This document shows positions 1-10,800 of a stretch of DNA of 64,000 nucleotides, piece after piece (position 1 is the stretch's first letter; each line of letters begins with the position of its first letter). The notes below the pieces were generated by a model that was not told the origin of the DNA, searched no databases, and saw nothing but the letters and a program-made list of their open reading frames with translations. This DNA is from Nostoc sp. UHCC 0302 (GTDB taxonomy: Bacteria; Cyanobacteriota; Cyanobacteriia; Cyanobacteriales; Nostocaceae): the NCBI RefSeq assembly GCF_038096175.1, contig NZ_CP151099.1, positions 870,501 to 934,500 of the forward strand, given 5' to 3'. A program made the translations under genes and the position numbers.

Positions 1-448
1 CAGGTGCAATTAGATCGGTGACGCTCAACTCTCCATCGACCCCGTGAAATTCAGACGCGCCTCGTGAGAAGTGTTCTGATTTCTTGAAGTAGGGCAAGAC
101 ATCAAGGTACGACCAACCGGGATTGCCCAATGACTGCCAGTGGTCATAATCGTGAGAATTGCCTCGCAGATAAATCATGATATTAATCGAACTGCTGCCG
201 CCCAGGACTTTGCCACGGGGACAAAAGATTTTGCGGTTATTCAGGTAGGGTTCTGGCTCTGAGAAGTATGCCCAGTCAACTTCAGAGCCTAGTAAGCTGA
301 GGCATTCCGACGGGATGTGAATCTCCGGTTTAGTATCTGGGTTGCCAGCTTCGAGTAATAACACGGTTGTGTCACCGTTTTCTGTCAGACGGTTAGCAAC
401 CACGCAGCCTGCTGACCCTGCACCAATTACAATGTAGTCATATTGCAT
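1..448 (-). CDS. GMC-family FAD oxidoreductase, N-terminal part (runs off window edge)
   Basis: About 149 N-terminal residues are present and the rest lies beyond position 1. The protein opens with the Rossmann FAD-binding motif GAGSAGCVVANRL (residues 7-19). Further in it carries the GMC signature around RGKVLGGSSSINIMIYLRG, which contacts the flavin. The ATG at 448 is preceded by a good AAGGAG ribosome site. The family oxidises alcohols (choline dehydrogenase and glucose-methanol-choline relatives) using FAD; the substrate cannot be told from this half. It reads in the same direction as the following small genes but is separated from the NTF2-like gene by about 60 bases. Confidence 0.9.
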   Translation of the reverse strand, partial: MQYDYIVIGAGSAGCVVANRLTENGDTTVLLLEAGNPDTKPEIHIPSECLSLLGSEVDWAYFSEPEPYLNNRKIFCPRGKVLGGSSSINIMIYLRGNSHDYDHWQSLGNPGWSYLDVLPYFKKSEHFSRGASEFHGVDGELSVTDLIAP

Positions 449-510
449 CACGAAACTCTCCTTTGCTGCCTGCAACGGATTGATGGAATTAGGGATGAAC
501 AGAAGTAGCC

Positions 511-936
511 CTACTTTCCTGCGTAGAAATAGTCCAGCTTGATCTTGCTCTTCAGACGGTCACGTAGCTCGATAGAGAAACGGAGTACGGCACTGAGGGG
601 GCGATGATGAATTGCAATATGGACAATCAGACCGTCCGGGTTCTTGGTGAGGATTGTTACGCCAGAAAGAGTCTGTCCGCCGAAAGCTTTCGCGTCCCAC
701 TCCAGATATGTTTGCTGATCGCTCTCAACTTGGTGAGTGAAGGTGAGCGCCTCGTAAACTTTGCTGGCAGTAGCCATGATACTTTTCACACAATCTCGCC
801 CCTCGATTGGACGAACTAGCACGCTGGCTTCAAGTACGACGTTATCAGCAAAAGCGTCTGCGAATGAGCTTTCTGACTGATCAGCAAAGGCTTGAGTCCA
901 ACTCTTCTGAATATCGATCATAGTGTTACTGGTCAT
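511..936 (-). CDS. SnoaL/NTF2-like small protein
   Basis: About 141 residues with the length and pattern of the SnoaL/NTF2-like cone fold: an N-terminal helix (IQKSWTQAFADQSESSF), then alternating strands ending in VTILTKNPDGLIVHIAIHHRPLSAVLRFS. Proteins of this fold bind or isomerise small molecules, or act as association domains. I see no residue set that fixes an activity. I prefer the ATG at 936. A GTG at 957 would add seven residues but lies inside a 13-bp inverted repeat, and neither start has a convincing ribosome site. An ATG at 921 is a third option. Confidence 0.6.
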   Translation of the reverse strand: MTSNTMIDIQKSWTQAFADQSESSFADAFADNVVLEASVLVRPIEGRDCVKSIMATASKVYEALTFTHQVESDQQTYLEWDAKAFGGQTLSGVTILTKNPDGLIVHIAIHHRPLSAVLRFSIELRDRLKSKIKLDYFYAGK

Positions 937-948
937 ATGGGATGTACC

Positions 949-1121
949 GAATGGCACTAAGAAAAGCTGAAAGCTCGCCTGGGCTGGGTGTAGGGAAAGA
1001 TCAAGAAAAGTAAATATGAGTGGGGATAGAAATAAATTTTTTCCTCACTACACCCAACACCCGACACCCCACACCCAAAAGCCTGATATATAGTGGGTTT
1101 GCCGTTATCTTAGTGCCATTC
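949..1121. repeat. 13-bp perfect inverted repeat pair flanking a short spacer
   Basis: GAATGGCACTAAG at 949-961 is the exact reverse complement of CTTAGTGCCATTC at 1109-1121. An 8-base GATGTACC lies just outside the left arm and again near the right arm in the same orientation. The spacer holds pyrimidine-rich ACACCC tandem runs (about 1045-1080) and no gene. This may be a small MITE-like unit or a remodelled promoter of the NTF2-like gene. Confidence 0.5.
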
Positions 1122-1131
1122 TGGGATGTAC

Positions 1132-1566
1132 CTAAGAGGGTAGGGTTCCGGGCGGACCCAGCAATTCATCACCGTTTTCCGCAGCCATTCGTTCAAATAG
1201 CGCCAGGTCTGTTGGTTCTGTCTCATCTTGCGTCCCCACTGCTTCGATCAGCCCAGCAAAACCGCTGGGTGCAGCAACGACTAATGAACGCGATGGTTTA
1301 TCACCGAGTGTGGCGGCCACATGAGGTGTGCCAGGAGGAATCAGATAGCTTTCACCAGGGGTTAGCACCACCTTGTCATTACCCGCCCAGACAGTTAACT
1401 CTCCTTCCAGCACATAAATTTGTTCGGAATAGTGTGTATGGCGATGGAGGGGTGTTTGTGTACCTGGAGAGTTGTAACCCTCAATTAGGTCGTACTGACC
1501 ACCAGTTGTCGTGTGATCGGCATGGATGGTGATACGACTGCCCAAAAGCCAGAAAGATTGTGTCAT
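1132..1566 (-). CDS. Single-domain cupin protein
   Basis: 144 residues from the ATG at 1566, which has an AGGAG site seven bases upstream. Cupin motif 1 is clear: PLHRHTHYSEQIYVLEGEL gives the metal-binding HxH and Glu. Motif 2 is GESYLIPPGTPHV with the final metal His. The family binds a divalent metal and includes small dioxygenases and sugar or signal-binding proteins; nothing here picks one. An upstream in-frame extension overlaps the dps remnant and is unlikely to be used. The C-terminal tail is rich in Glu and Leu. Confidence 0.85.
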   Translation of the reverse strand: MTQSFWLLGSRITIHADHTTTGGQYDLIEGYNSPGTQTPLHRHTHYSEQIYVLEGELTVWAGNDKVVLTPGESYLIPPGTPHVAATLGDKPSRSLVVAAPSGFAGLIEAVGTQDETEPTDLALFERMAAENGDELLGPPGTLPS

Positions 1567-1606
1567 GAGTTTGCTCCTGTTAATAAAAAATCCTGACTGA
1601 TTGAAA

Positions 1607-2221
1607 CTAACTGCGTACCAGCGGGGTATCCACCAAATGTTCTGCAAGAAACCAAACCTGCATCTCATTCGTTCGTAATGCTTGACTCACCAACAAATCA
1701 TTCGTGCCGCTATCTTGATTCGCTGCCGTTTTATCGATCGCCACTCTCAATTCCCCAATGATTAACTCGTGGGCTTCCAGTAACCGCGACAACATCACGG
1801 GTACTTCCTCAACACCGTTGGGCGGACGCTCAATCTTAGTGACTTCTGCTACATGACGCGGGTCAGCGATGTCTGATGACAAGCCGCAAAGCGTCTACGC
1901 CACGCCTCCGAGTGTTTGTACCCGTTCACCTAGTGCATCAATTAACTCAATTTGTTCGCTGGCGTGTTTGTCGAGCAACAGATGCAGTTGATAAAACGTA
2001 TGTCCGCGCATCAACCAGTGATGTTTCTTGTAAAGGTGATAGAGAATAATCGTATCTGCCAAAATTTGATTGACTAAAACACAGCTTTCGCTGCGGGTAT
2101 CGGGTTTGAGAACAATTGGCAAATCACGAAGAGTACCATACTGCTGAATTTCATATCCATGTTGATGAAGTAAGGGTTGACTGCGATCAACTTCAGTGAT
2201 GCCTGTATTTTGAGTCGGCAC
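1607..2221 (-). pseudogene. dps: Dps-family ferritin-like protein, interrupted by a short repeat with a stop
   Basis: The two halves lie in the same frame, separated by a TAG at 1897-1895. The first half carries the Dps ferroxidase helix pattern KKHHWLMRGHTFYQLHLLLD then ASEQIELID, giving the expected His, Asp and Glu ligands. The second half carries DPRHVAEVTKIERPPNG and the C-terminal WFLAEHLVDTPLV. Between GGVA and DPRH, about 24-27 bases are extra and they bring in the stop. The start is a GTG at 2221 with AGGAGA seven bases upstream. Dps proteins store iron and protect DNA from peroxide. As written the product would lose half of the four-helix bundle. A second start inside the insert (TTG at 1882) could at most make a fragment. 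Confidence 0.85.
1875..1905. repeat. Small dispersed repeat inserted in dps
   Basis: The stretch GCGTAGACGCTTTGCGGCTT (minus strand) fits the GC-rich style of the small dispersed repeats seen elsewhere here (about 11136-11189, 15412-15545, 63100-63310). It is absent from the Dps alignment frame expected from conserved flanking residues. Its exact edges are uncertain by several bases. Confidence 0.55.
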
Positions 2222-2298
2222 GATCGGGTCTCCTAGAATCAATAATTAGGTCTGTTTTATTTGTATGTACCGAGAAACTGTTTCTCTTAAAATTGCCA

Positions 2299-3111
2299 TT
2301 ACTTCACAGCAGTGCTTGCTGCTTCAATCACTTTGGTAACTTCTTTTGGATGAGAGATAAAAGGAACATGACTGGAGTTAACTTCGGTTGTCTTAGCATT
2401 AATCCGTTTAGCCATAAATCGTTGAAGTTCAGGGTTGATGGCTCGATCGCTTTGAGTCACCAGAAACCAAGAAGGAATTTTTTTCCAGGCGATTTCATTC
2501 ACTGATTGCTCAAACGCGGCGCTGGCGATCGGCTTTTGGGTTGCTGCCATCACTCGCGCCTCAGCCTTTGATACGTCTTGGGCAAAAAATTCGTGAAACT
2601 TCCCGCGATCAATATAGAGAAAGTTTGCAGCATCAGATACAATTGCCTTACTAATCGGAGGTGCTGCGTACCTTTTATTCAAATCACTCGTCTTTTCACC
2701 GACATCTGGTGCAAAAGCATTAACATAAACCAGAGCTTTCACCTGTGGATTGCCAGCCCCCGCACCCGTGATTACATTTCCACCATAGGAATGTCCGACC
2801 AAAACAACGGAACCTTTTTGATTATTAATCACCCGCTTCGTTGTCGCTACATCATCAGCAAGAGAAGTGAGCGGAATCTGCACAGCAGTCACTCTGTAGC
2901 CATCCTGCTCTAACAATGGAATGACGTGTTGCCATGATGTACCGTCAGCAAAAGCCCCATGAACGAGAACGATCGCAGGTTTAGAGTTGGACGCTTGAGG
3001 TAATTCTCTGGAAGAGGCTGGTGTTGGATGCATTGATATTCCAACGACAACACTTAATGCAAATAACCACAGCAACAATTTTTGAATTTTTTTCCACGTA
3101 AAAACCATCAT
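2299..3111 (-). CDS. Secreted alpha/beta hydrolase
   Basis: 270 residues from the ATG at 3111, chosen because AGAGGT lies seven bases upstream; a GTG at 3120 would overlap that site. Residues 1-35 form a signal peptide (basic start, hydrophobic LLLWLFALSVVVGIS, then PTPASS). The mature part starts with the fold's IVLVHGAFADGTSWQHVIP. It has the nucleophile elbow GHSYGG and a C-terminal SSHVPFISHP that supplies the catalytic His. It resembles the salicylate/nitrile-esterase-like branch of alpha/beta hydrolases. It probably acts in the periplasm or outside the cell; the substrate is unknown. Confidence 0.85.
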   Translation of the reverse strand: MMVFTWKKIQKLLLWLFALSVVVGISMHPTPASSRELPQASNSKPAIVLVHGAFADGTSWQHVIPLLEQDGYRVTAVQIPLTSLADDVATTKRVINNQKGSVVLVGHSYGGNVITGAGAGNPQVKALVYVNAFAPDVGEKTSDLNKRYAAPPISKAIVSDAANFLYIDRGKFHEFFAQDVSKAEARVMAATQKPIASAAFEQSVNEIAWKKIPSWFLVTQSDRAINPELQRFMAKRINAKTTEVNSSHVPFISHPKEVTKVIEAASTAVK

Positions 3112-3225
3112 TGCGATCACCTCTGTATTCTTGCTAAATTGCTGAAATCTCTGGTTATTGTCGTTCGTATAGAAATTATGAAATACTCCCTGCTGAAATA
3201 CTTGTTGGAATAAGAATCAAAAAGC

Positions 3226-3783
3226 TTAATCATTTGCAGCAACAATGGCTGCCATTATCTGCTCAACAGTCCAGCAATTAAGATAGCGAATTCCATTAAT
3301 AAACAAAGCGGGTGCAGCCTCCACTCCACTTCGCAGTCCACCTTCGATATCCGCATTGATCCGCTCAACATACGTTCCCCTGGACAAATCCTGCAAAAAT
3401 CGAGAAATATCAAGTCCTAAACGATTGGCGTACTCTACTAGATAGCCATTCTCTAACTCTTGTTGATGAATGAACAATATTTCATGCATTTGCCAAAACT
3501 GCCCTTGAGCCGCTGCGGCTTCAGCAGCTTCTGCTGCTCGTTGAGCATGTGGATGAATCTGTATCTGAGGAAAATGCCGGAAGATAAAACCTAAATTGTT
3601 TTCTCCAAATGAACCCTTCAATCGCTGTTGAGCAACTTTAATCAATCGATAGACGTTGGCACTTTGAAAACATTCATAATCTCCATACATGACGAATACT
3701 ACAGCAGCGTTCAGTACACCTTGGATATGATCCTGGGTTGAAGGCAGAACGAATAGAGAACGATTATCACGGTTGTAAGTCAT
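3226..3783 (-). CDS. DsbA-like thioredoxin-fold protein with altered active site
   Basis: 185 residues with the DsbA-type order: strand VVFVMYGDYEC, a helical insertion (HAQRAAEAAEAAAAQGQFW), and the cis-Pro region GVEAAPALFINGIRYLN. Relatives carry CPYC after YGDYE; here the motif is CFQS, so the second active-site Cys is missing and disulfide exchange by the normal mechanism is not possible. There is no signal peptide. The ATG at 3783 is preferred over a TTG at 3804, although neither has a strong ribosome site. The family includes Na+/H+ antiporter-associated and oxidoreductase proteins in the cytoplasm. Confidence 0.75.
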   Translation of the reverse strand: MTYNRDNRSLFVLPSTQDHIQGVLNAAVVFVMYGDYECFQSANVYRLIKVAQQRLKGSFGENNLGFIFRHFPQIQIHPHAQRAAEAAEAAAAQGQFWQMHEILFIHQQELENGYLVEYANRLGLDISRFLQDLSRGTYVERINADIEGGLRSGVEAAPALFINGIRYLNCWTVEQIMAAIVAAND

Positions 3784-3804
3784 CTTTCGGTTTGTATTAA
3801 GCAA

Positions 3805-4170
3805 ACTTAAGCCTCACAAACCAACTGCATCTATATTGCTATGGATTCAATATAGACAATTGACCCTTTCTTGTCGTCCACTCTGGGTTGGCATTTTTTT
3901 ACAATCGAGTGATGGATGAACCTATCCATCTCGCAGTGGAAGGTTGTCTCCAACTTTAGTTGGAGTTTAAAGCCAATTCTATTGGGGAAAAGGTCATAAG
4001 AGGAAGGGGAGCAGGGAGCAAGGGGGAAAACTGAAACGGAAGCTCAGACTCCGCCCCAGTAAGAGCGCCCTAAAGAGGGCGGGGCTTCATACCCATGTTC
4101 AACCTGCAATTCCACGGCTCTTGAGAAGGAACATTCCCCTTGCCCCCTGCACCTTTCCCTTTTTCCTCAC
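3805..4170. other. Gene-poor spacer with two palindromes and a heptamer-type repeat
   Basis: No credible gene. CTCCAACT/AGTTGGAG (3948-3965) is a perfect 8-bp inverted repeat with a 2-base centre. It is placed between TTGTCT and TTTAAA on the plus strand, like a MerR-family operator, but no gene follows on that strand. GGGGAGCAGGGAGCAAGGGG near 4000-4026 is heptamer-type repeat DNA. CGCCCT/AGGGCG (4066-4081) is a short GC hairpin. A pyrimidine-rich tract runs from about 4137 to 4166. Confidence 0.5.
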
Positions 4171-4800
4171 TTACAAACTAACAATCCCACGCTTAACAGC
4201 GGTAATCACGGCTTGTGTGCGATCGCTCACGCCCAGTTTGCTTAAAATCCGATTTATATGGGATTTGACGGTACTTTCACCAATAATCAAAGCAGTTCCA
4301 ATTTCTTGATTACCCATTCCTTGTGCCATCAAACGCAGCACTTCCAACTCTCGTTCACTGAGTTCTGGATTGCTCATTCGCTGGAATAATTTTGCGCCCA
4401 CTTCTGGCGGAATGTATTTCTGACCATTATGAATGGCGCGAATCGCATTCAAAAGCTCGCCAAGTTTAGAATCCTTAAGCAGATAGCCTTGAGCGCCCGC
4501 CTGTAAACCACGATAGATATCTTCATCGCCATCATAGGTTGTGAGTACCGCGATCCGAGCCTGCTTAAATTCAGCACAAATCGCCATAATGGCTTCAACA
4601 CCTCCCATTTTGGGCATTCGTAAATCCATTAGTGTGACATCAGGTTGGTATTCTCGAAACAGAGCGATCGCCTGCTGCCCATCTTCAGCTTGAGCAATCA
4701 CTGTCATTTCTGGATCGCGGTTAATGATGGTTGCTAGACCCTTTCTGACTATGGCATGGTCGTCAACAATCAGCACCCGAATCGTAGTGGATTGGCTCAT
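4171..4800 (-). CDS. NarL/FixJ-family response regulator
   Basis: 209 residues. The receiver domain starts VLIVDDHAIVRKG and its phosphoacceptor Asp is in VTLMDLRMPKMGG (about residue 59). The switch Thr and Lys sit in VLTTYDGD and GYLLKDS. The C-terminal LuxR-type helix-turn-helix is SERELEVLRLMAQGMGNQEI followed by ESTVKSHINRILSKLGV. The gene is coupled to the kinase upstream: a GTG at 4812 overlaps its TGA, while an ATG at 4800 has GAGTGAG at the right distance and is used here. It is the expected DNA-binding output partner of that HisKA_3-type kinase. Confidence 0.93.
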   Translation of the reverse strand: MSQSTTIRVLIVDDHAIVRKGLATIINRDPEMTVIAQAEDGQQAIALFREYQPDVTLMDLRMPKMGGVEAIMAICAEFKQARIAVLTTYDGDEDIYRGLQAGAQGYLLKDSKLGELLNAIRAIHNGQKYIPPEVGAKLFQRMSNPELSERELEVLRLMAQGMGNQEIGTALIIGESTVKSHINRILSKLGVSDRTQAVITAVKRGIVSL

Positions 4801-4808
4801 TGTAATTC

Positions 4809-7800
4809 TCACTCTCGATTGATAGTGGCAATAATTTCTGTTCCTTGACCCGGTTGGCTTTGAATCGTTAGTTGTGCGCCAATGCGCTCTGCCCGTTCGC
4901 TCATTCCTAATAAGCCAAACCCACCACTCAAAGGAATACTACCCACTCCAAAGCCCCTGCCATTGTCTTTAATCTGTAGGATACACTGTGTCTCGTTGTA
5001 CACTAACTTAACCCGAATTTCGCCAGCACTTGCGTATTTAATCGCATTGGTTAATGCTTCCTGCCCAATTCTGAGTAAGTTATTCTCCACTTCGGTTGGT
5101 AAGGAATAGGCTATACCCTGAGTTTCGCAAATCAGAGCCGTGTCGGTCGTCGAGCGCATTTGAGCCACAATACGATGCAGGGCACTCTCTAAATTACCTT
5201 CTTCTAGTAGCCGTGGACGGAGTGCTGATACGGATCGCCGTGCCCCTGCTAGCCCAGCGCGTGCTAGTTCCTCAATCATTTCCAGATGTACTTCGGTTGC
5301 TTCCGGGTCATCCGCCAACACTTGTTCTGCTGCTCTAACCTGAAGCAGAATACCTGTGAAGGATTGAGCTAGTGTATCATGAATTTCTCGCGCCATCCGG
5401 TTGCGTTCTTCCAGAATGGAGGCTTGTTCAGCGCGTTCGCGTTCGCGCAGTGCAGCGTTTCGCTGTTCGCTAATGTCAAGAATGATTCCTAGCATCCGCA
5501 CAGGCTGTCCATGTGTGTCATAAATGCCTCGACCTCGACCTACCAACCAATGAATACTGCCATCTGGATAAATGACTCGATATTCAGCTTCAAAATCAGT
5601 ATGAGTTGCAAGAGCTGTTGTAACAGCTTGCTCAACCCGATGAATGTCTTCTGGATAAACGCGATCGCGCCATGCCTGATAGCTGCTCTCAACCTCACCG
5701 GGAACTAACCCCAGCAATCGAGCATGATTGTCGTTCCAATCTACTGTGTTCTCGGTGATATTCCAGTTCCAACTACCGATGTACGTGAAATCCATCGTCA
5801 GCCTGCGTTGCTCTTCACTCTGTCGTAAGGCATTCTCCACTCGTTGGCGCTCTCCAATCTCCTGCAAAAGGAGCAAAGTCCGCTCAGTAATTTGCTGTTC
5901 TAACGTTTGGTTGTAGTCAGCTAAGAGTTTCTCTGCTTGTTTGCGCTCAGTGATATCTTGAAAGGCTGCGATCGCATAAACTACATTGCCCTGTTCGTCA
6001 AAGACTGGAGTTCCCCATGTCTCAATGGGAATAATAGTCTCGCCTTGGTGAATCTCTAAATCATCCGTTCTTGTGCGTTCGCCTTTTAACGCTCGGACGA
6101 TTGGCATCTTCTCAGATGAACAGTTTTGATCCGTTCCAGCCAGGTAAACTTGATAAACCTCTGCAAGATGCTCTAGTGTTGCGGAAGGGTCGACACCTTT
6201 GCCTAATAGCTGAATGCCTCGTTGATTGACATAGTAAGGGCGACCAGTCGCATCCAAAACCCCAACTCCCACTGGAACCGCCTCTAGAAATTGATTTATC
6301 TGACTTTCGCTAGCGCGTAGTTTCGAGTAGAGTTTGGCATTTTCAATTGCGATCGCTGCCTGCGTAGAAAGTAGGCTGAGAATTTGCGATTGCTCCGGTG
6401 TAAATGCCCCAGTTGCCAACTGATTTTCTAGATACAACACACCGATGAGCTTGCTTTGATTGAGCAGGGGTAAACAAAAGACTGATTGAGTCTGGTGCTG
6501 TTGAATATAGGGATCATTGATAAAATTACCTTCACGAGTAGCATCATTGAGAATGACCGACTTATGAACCCGAATCACATAATGAATGATCGATTCAGGC
6601 AAACGATTTGCGATTGGAGTCGATTGCAGCACTTGGGTTGCACAGGTCTGTGCACCCTCAATGAGTTCACAGGTCGCTTCGATCGTCCATTCTCCTGCGT
6701 TTTCTAAAAGCAGACATCCGGTTTGTGCTCCCGCATTCTCAATGAGGATCTGCATTAAGGCGTGGAGCAGTTGTTCCAGTTCAATCTCACTGGAAATCGC
6801 TTGAGATGCTTTCATTATTGCTGCTAAATCAAGAGCAACATGTGAGGTATTAGAGGTAGTTCCAGCAGCAGTGTGGATTGGCATGGAACTCACACTTGTT
6901 GATTGAGGAAAAAACTGAGGATAATCAGCCTCCAAATTCCTGACTTTTGCGGTTGCGCCCCACCGTTCATAGCAGTAGTGAGCTTCCTTCATATATATCT
7001 GGGCAAATTTTTCCAAACCTCGCGCCAGATAATGCTTGGCAGCTAATTCATATGCTAGTGCCTCTTCCTGGATATATTCATTTTCTCTAGCTCCCTGAAT
7101 CGCTTGTTCGTATAATTTTTCTGCCTCAAGCAACTGACCCAAAACTCGTGCAGTCTCTGCTTGTACCAAATGGTATTTATGCAAATAATTCATAGGCGCG
7201 TGATGTGCCCATAGCCGCATTTTCTCCTGGCTAACCGCAACTTCTTTGAGAATTTCTTGCTGTACTTGAGTGTCGCTTTCAGAATATACTGCAAGTCTTG
7301 CCAACGTGCTGTAGAAATAGCACAACGGAACGTGGGGTGTCGCAGCAACACGGATTACATAATGTTCCGCTACAATTGCATTCTCAGATGCTTGAGTGTA
7401 CTCAGAAAATAAGTAGCACAGGATAAGTTTATTGAGATGCACTAGAAAGAGTATGACTCCATCCGTTTCGTGGTTTGCCGATCTTTTTTCCTCATTGTAA
7501 GATTCCCCAACCAGACGTAATGGGTTGATTGATCGCCCCATTAAATTCAAAACAGATTGCCGAAATATTTGAATCCAGGTAAGTGATGTTCTCTGGTTAA
7601 TTTGGCGGATTGCTTCACTATATGTCGCCATCTCACGTTCAACTTCCAATAGTTCCTTCCCGACAAAGAAAGATTGGAGGCAGTAAGTAAAAGCGCTATA
7701 GGCAGCGAACTCTAAATCTCCAGTTTCTAAGCCACACTGATATGCCTCCAGAAATGGCTTTGATGTTTCTCTAATATGCTCCTGCCAATGGATGATGAAG

Positions 7801-10800
7801 TTAGTGACGATAAACAATGTTCTCGCTTTCAGCGAACGGATATCCAGATTGGATAATAGCCTTAATGCAAGCTGCCCGAACTCGTAGCCAGCCTCAATTC
7901 TTCCCAGCATTCCACAAAAAATTAATCCCAAGTTGGCATAGGCAAAGGGAGACACAAACGTATTGCCGTACTGAATCGACAGGTTGACCTGCTTAAGTAC
8001 GAGTAGAAGGGCTAGCTCGGATGTTAAATGATAAGCAACAAGCGTTATTTTTGATAAAATTCGCATTGCTGCAAGCTTCTGTGGATCGACCATTTCTGGT
8101 AGGTGAAATAGCTCATGAATCGGTTTCTGATTAAAACGAGATGTAACGGCATTGAGATCAAGCGTTATATCTGATTGGTTCGGTGTTTCGGGAAACCTGA
8201 TTCCTAGTTGCTGCAACACTTGTAATGCTGTATCGATTGCATCTAATAGCTGACCCTGTGCAATGGCAGTTTGAATTTTGACTTCGTAAACTTTTACGCT
8301 ATCGAGAACTGTTTTAGCGTCCTGCAAAACAGCCTCTGCCCAGTGTTCTACATTTTCAAACTCACCACACAAATATGCGACTTCTGTTGTTTCGGTATAT
8401 AACTCTAAAGCCAGGTCATAGTTAGTTTGCCAGGTAGAATCTGCCAGCCATGCTCTACCCATCGCCAAATAGTTTTGTGCCGTACCATAAGCGATCGCGG
8501 CTTTTGCTTTCTGACCTGCCATCAGGTTCAATCTGGCAATTTCATCTCGTTCTGCTTGATTAGTAATCAGTTCAATTCCATGATTGAGATGATCTACAAT
8601 TTTAAACAGTCGATTTGATAATCGATCTGCGAACGCTTCTTTAAGCAAATTGCGACCAATTTGAAGATGAACCACCTGTTTGTGCGATTCATCGATTAGG
8701 ACATAAGCAGCTTGCTGGACGCGATCGTGCAAAAACTTATATTCTTGAACTAATAGGTTTTCATCTAATTCAGATATAGGTTGAATCAATCCAGCTTGAA
8801 TGGCTATTAGTAAATCTAGAGAAATTGCTTTAGGAGATTGTTCGCAAACGATCGCTAACGTATTTAAATTAAATTCAGCACCGATACAAGCTGCTAACTG
8901 GAGAATTTGCTGTGTGTTTTCTGGTAATTTATTTAACTGGATCAGTAGCAACTCCACCACATTATCGGTAATATCCTGGGCTTGAATCTGAGCAATGTTC
9001 CATTGCCAGCATAAGTGTTGTGCATCAAATGTCAGCAGATTCTCGCTATACAGCATTCTCAAAAATTCATTGACAAAGAACGGATTGCCCTGGGTTTTAC
9101 GCAAAACTAACTCAGCTAAGGGAAGAACGATGTCTGCATTCCGATGCAGCGTTTCGGCAATCAACTGATTCAACGGCTCAAGCGTTAAGGGTGCTAAAAT
9201 AATTTCCTGAAGTACTACCCCTTGTTTTCGCAGTCTCTCTAGCATTAATGCTAATGGATGCGTTGGCTTCACTTCATTATCTCGATAAGCTCCAATCAAA
9301 AATAGTGATTGTGCTTGCTCATCCAGCAGCATCAACTCAATTAAATTCAGCGTTGCTGAGTCTATCCATTGCAAATCATCTAAGAATATCACCAGGGGAT
9401 GTTTTTTTGAACAAAACACCCGCACAAATTGCCCAAAAATCCGATGAAAGCGATTTTGAGCTTCAGTTGCTCCAACGGACGGTACAGGCGGCTGCTTGCC
9501 AATAATGAGTTCTACTTCGGGAATCACATCAATGATGAGTTGTCCATTGCTGCCTAATGCCGTGAACAGGTGCGATCGCCAATGTTGCACATACTCGTCT
9601 GGCTCACTAAGTAATTGCCGTACCAATTTTTGCAGGGCATCTGCGATCGCACTGTAAGGAATATTGCGCTGAAATTGATCGAATTTACCAGAGATAAAAT
9701 AGCCACGCTTTTGGGTGATTGGTTTATAAATTTCCTGCACTAACGCAGATTTCCCAATGCCAGCAAAGCCAGATACCAACATCATTTCAACTTGGAATTT
9801 TGGGTTGCCCGTTTGTTCCCTTTGTGAAGTTGCTTCTGAATTGTTTGGTAAAGCAGTAACGGGATTTGACTCTGGACACGCTACGCGAACAAACGCCGCC
9901 AGTAACATTGCAACTTCCTTGTCCCTTCCATACAGTTTTTGGGGAATTTGAAACCGATCGCAAACGTCTTGAAGCGCCAGTTGAATACTAGAGATTTGAC
10001 CGGTTTCTTCTAATTGTTTAGCACAGATTTCTAAATCCGCTTTGATGCCCCAGGCACTTTGATAGCGATTTTCAGCATTTTTTGCCATCAGTTTAAGAAT
10101 GATATCTGAAACTGGCTTGGGAATCGTTATATTTATTTCATGAGGTAAAGGTGGCTGTTTGGCAATATGACAATGGACTAGCTCAAGAATGTCCGTTGTT
10201 GGAAACGGCAGATGTCCGGTTAACAGTTTGTAGAACGTCACACCAAGCGAGTAAAAATCGGTGCGGTAATCAAGTAAACGGTTCATCCGCCCGGTTTGCT
10301 CTGGAGGAAGGTAGGCGAGTGTCCCTTCTAAAATATGAGGGTTCTTGAAAGTCGGATTCGTGCAGTTAAATTGGGTGGCAATCCCAAAATCAATAATTTT
10401 GACAACCCCAGTATCCAGATTGAGGACAATATTTCCAGGGTTGATATCTTTATGAATGACATTGGCTGCATGGATTCTGCCTAGAATATCGCAAATAGCG
10501 ATCGCAAGATCAAGAAAAGTCGATAAAGGCATCGGGCAGAAGATATCTGGGCGCTTGTGCATCCATTGCTCTAAGGACTCTCCCCCAAAGTCTTCTAAGA
10601 GAATCGCCAGAGTCCTTTGATAGTCCTGCTGGCTGTATGCCTTGACCACTCCTTCCAGGTTAAGGAAACGGATAATTTTATATTCCTGTCTGTAGCGGGT
10701 CAGTTCTTGGGGAGAGGGATAATCAAGCTTTAGTATTTTTACTACAATCGCTACTCCATCGTCTCTAATGCCCCGATAAACCAAAGAATTAGAACTTTCG

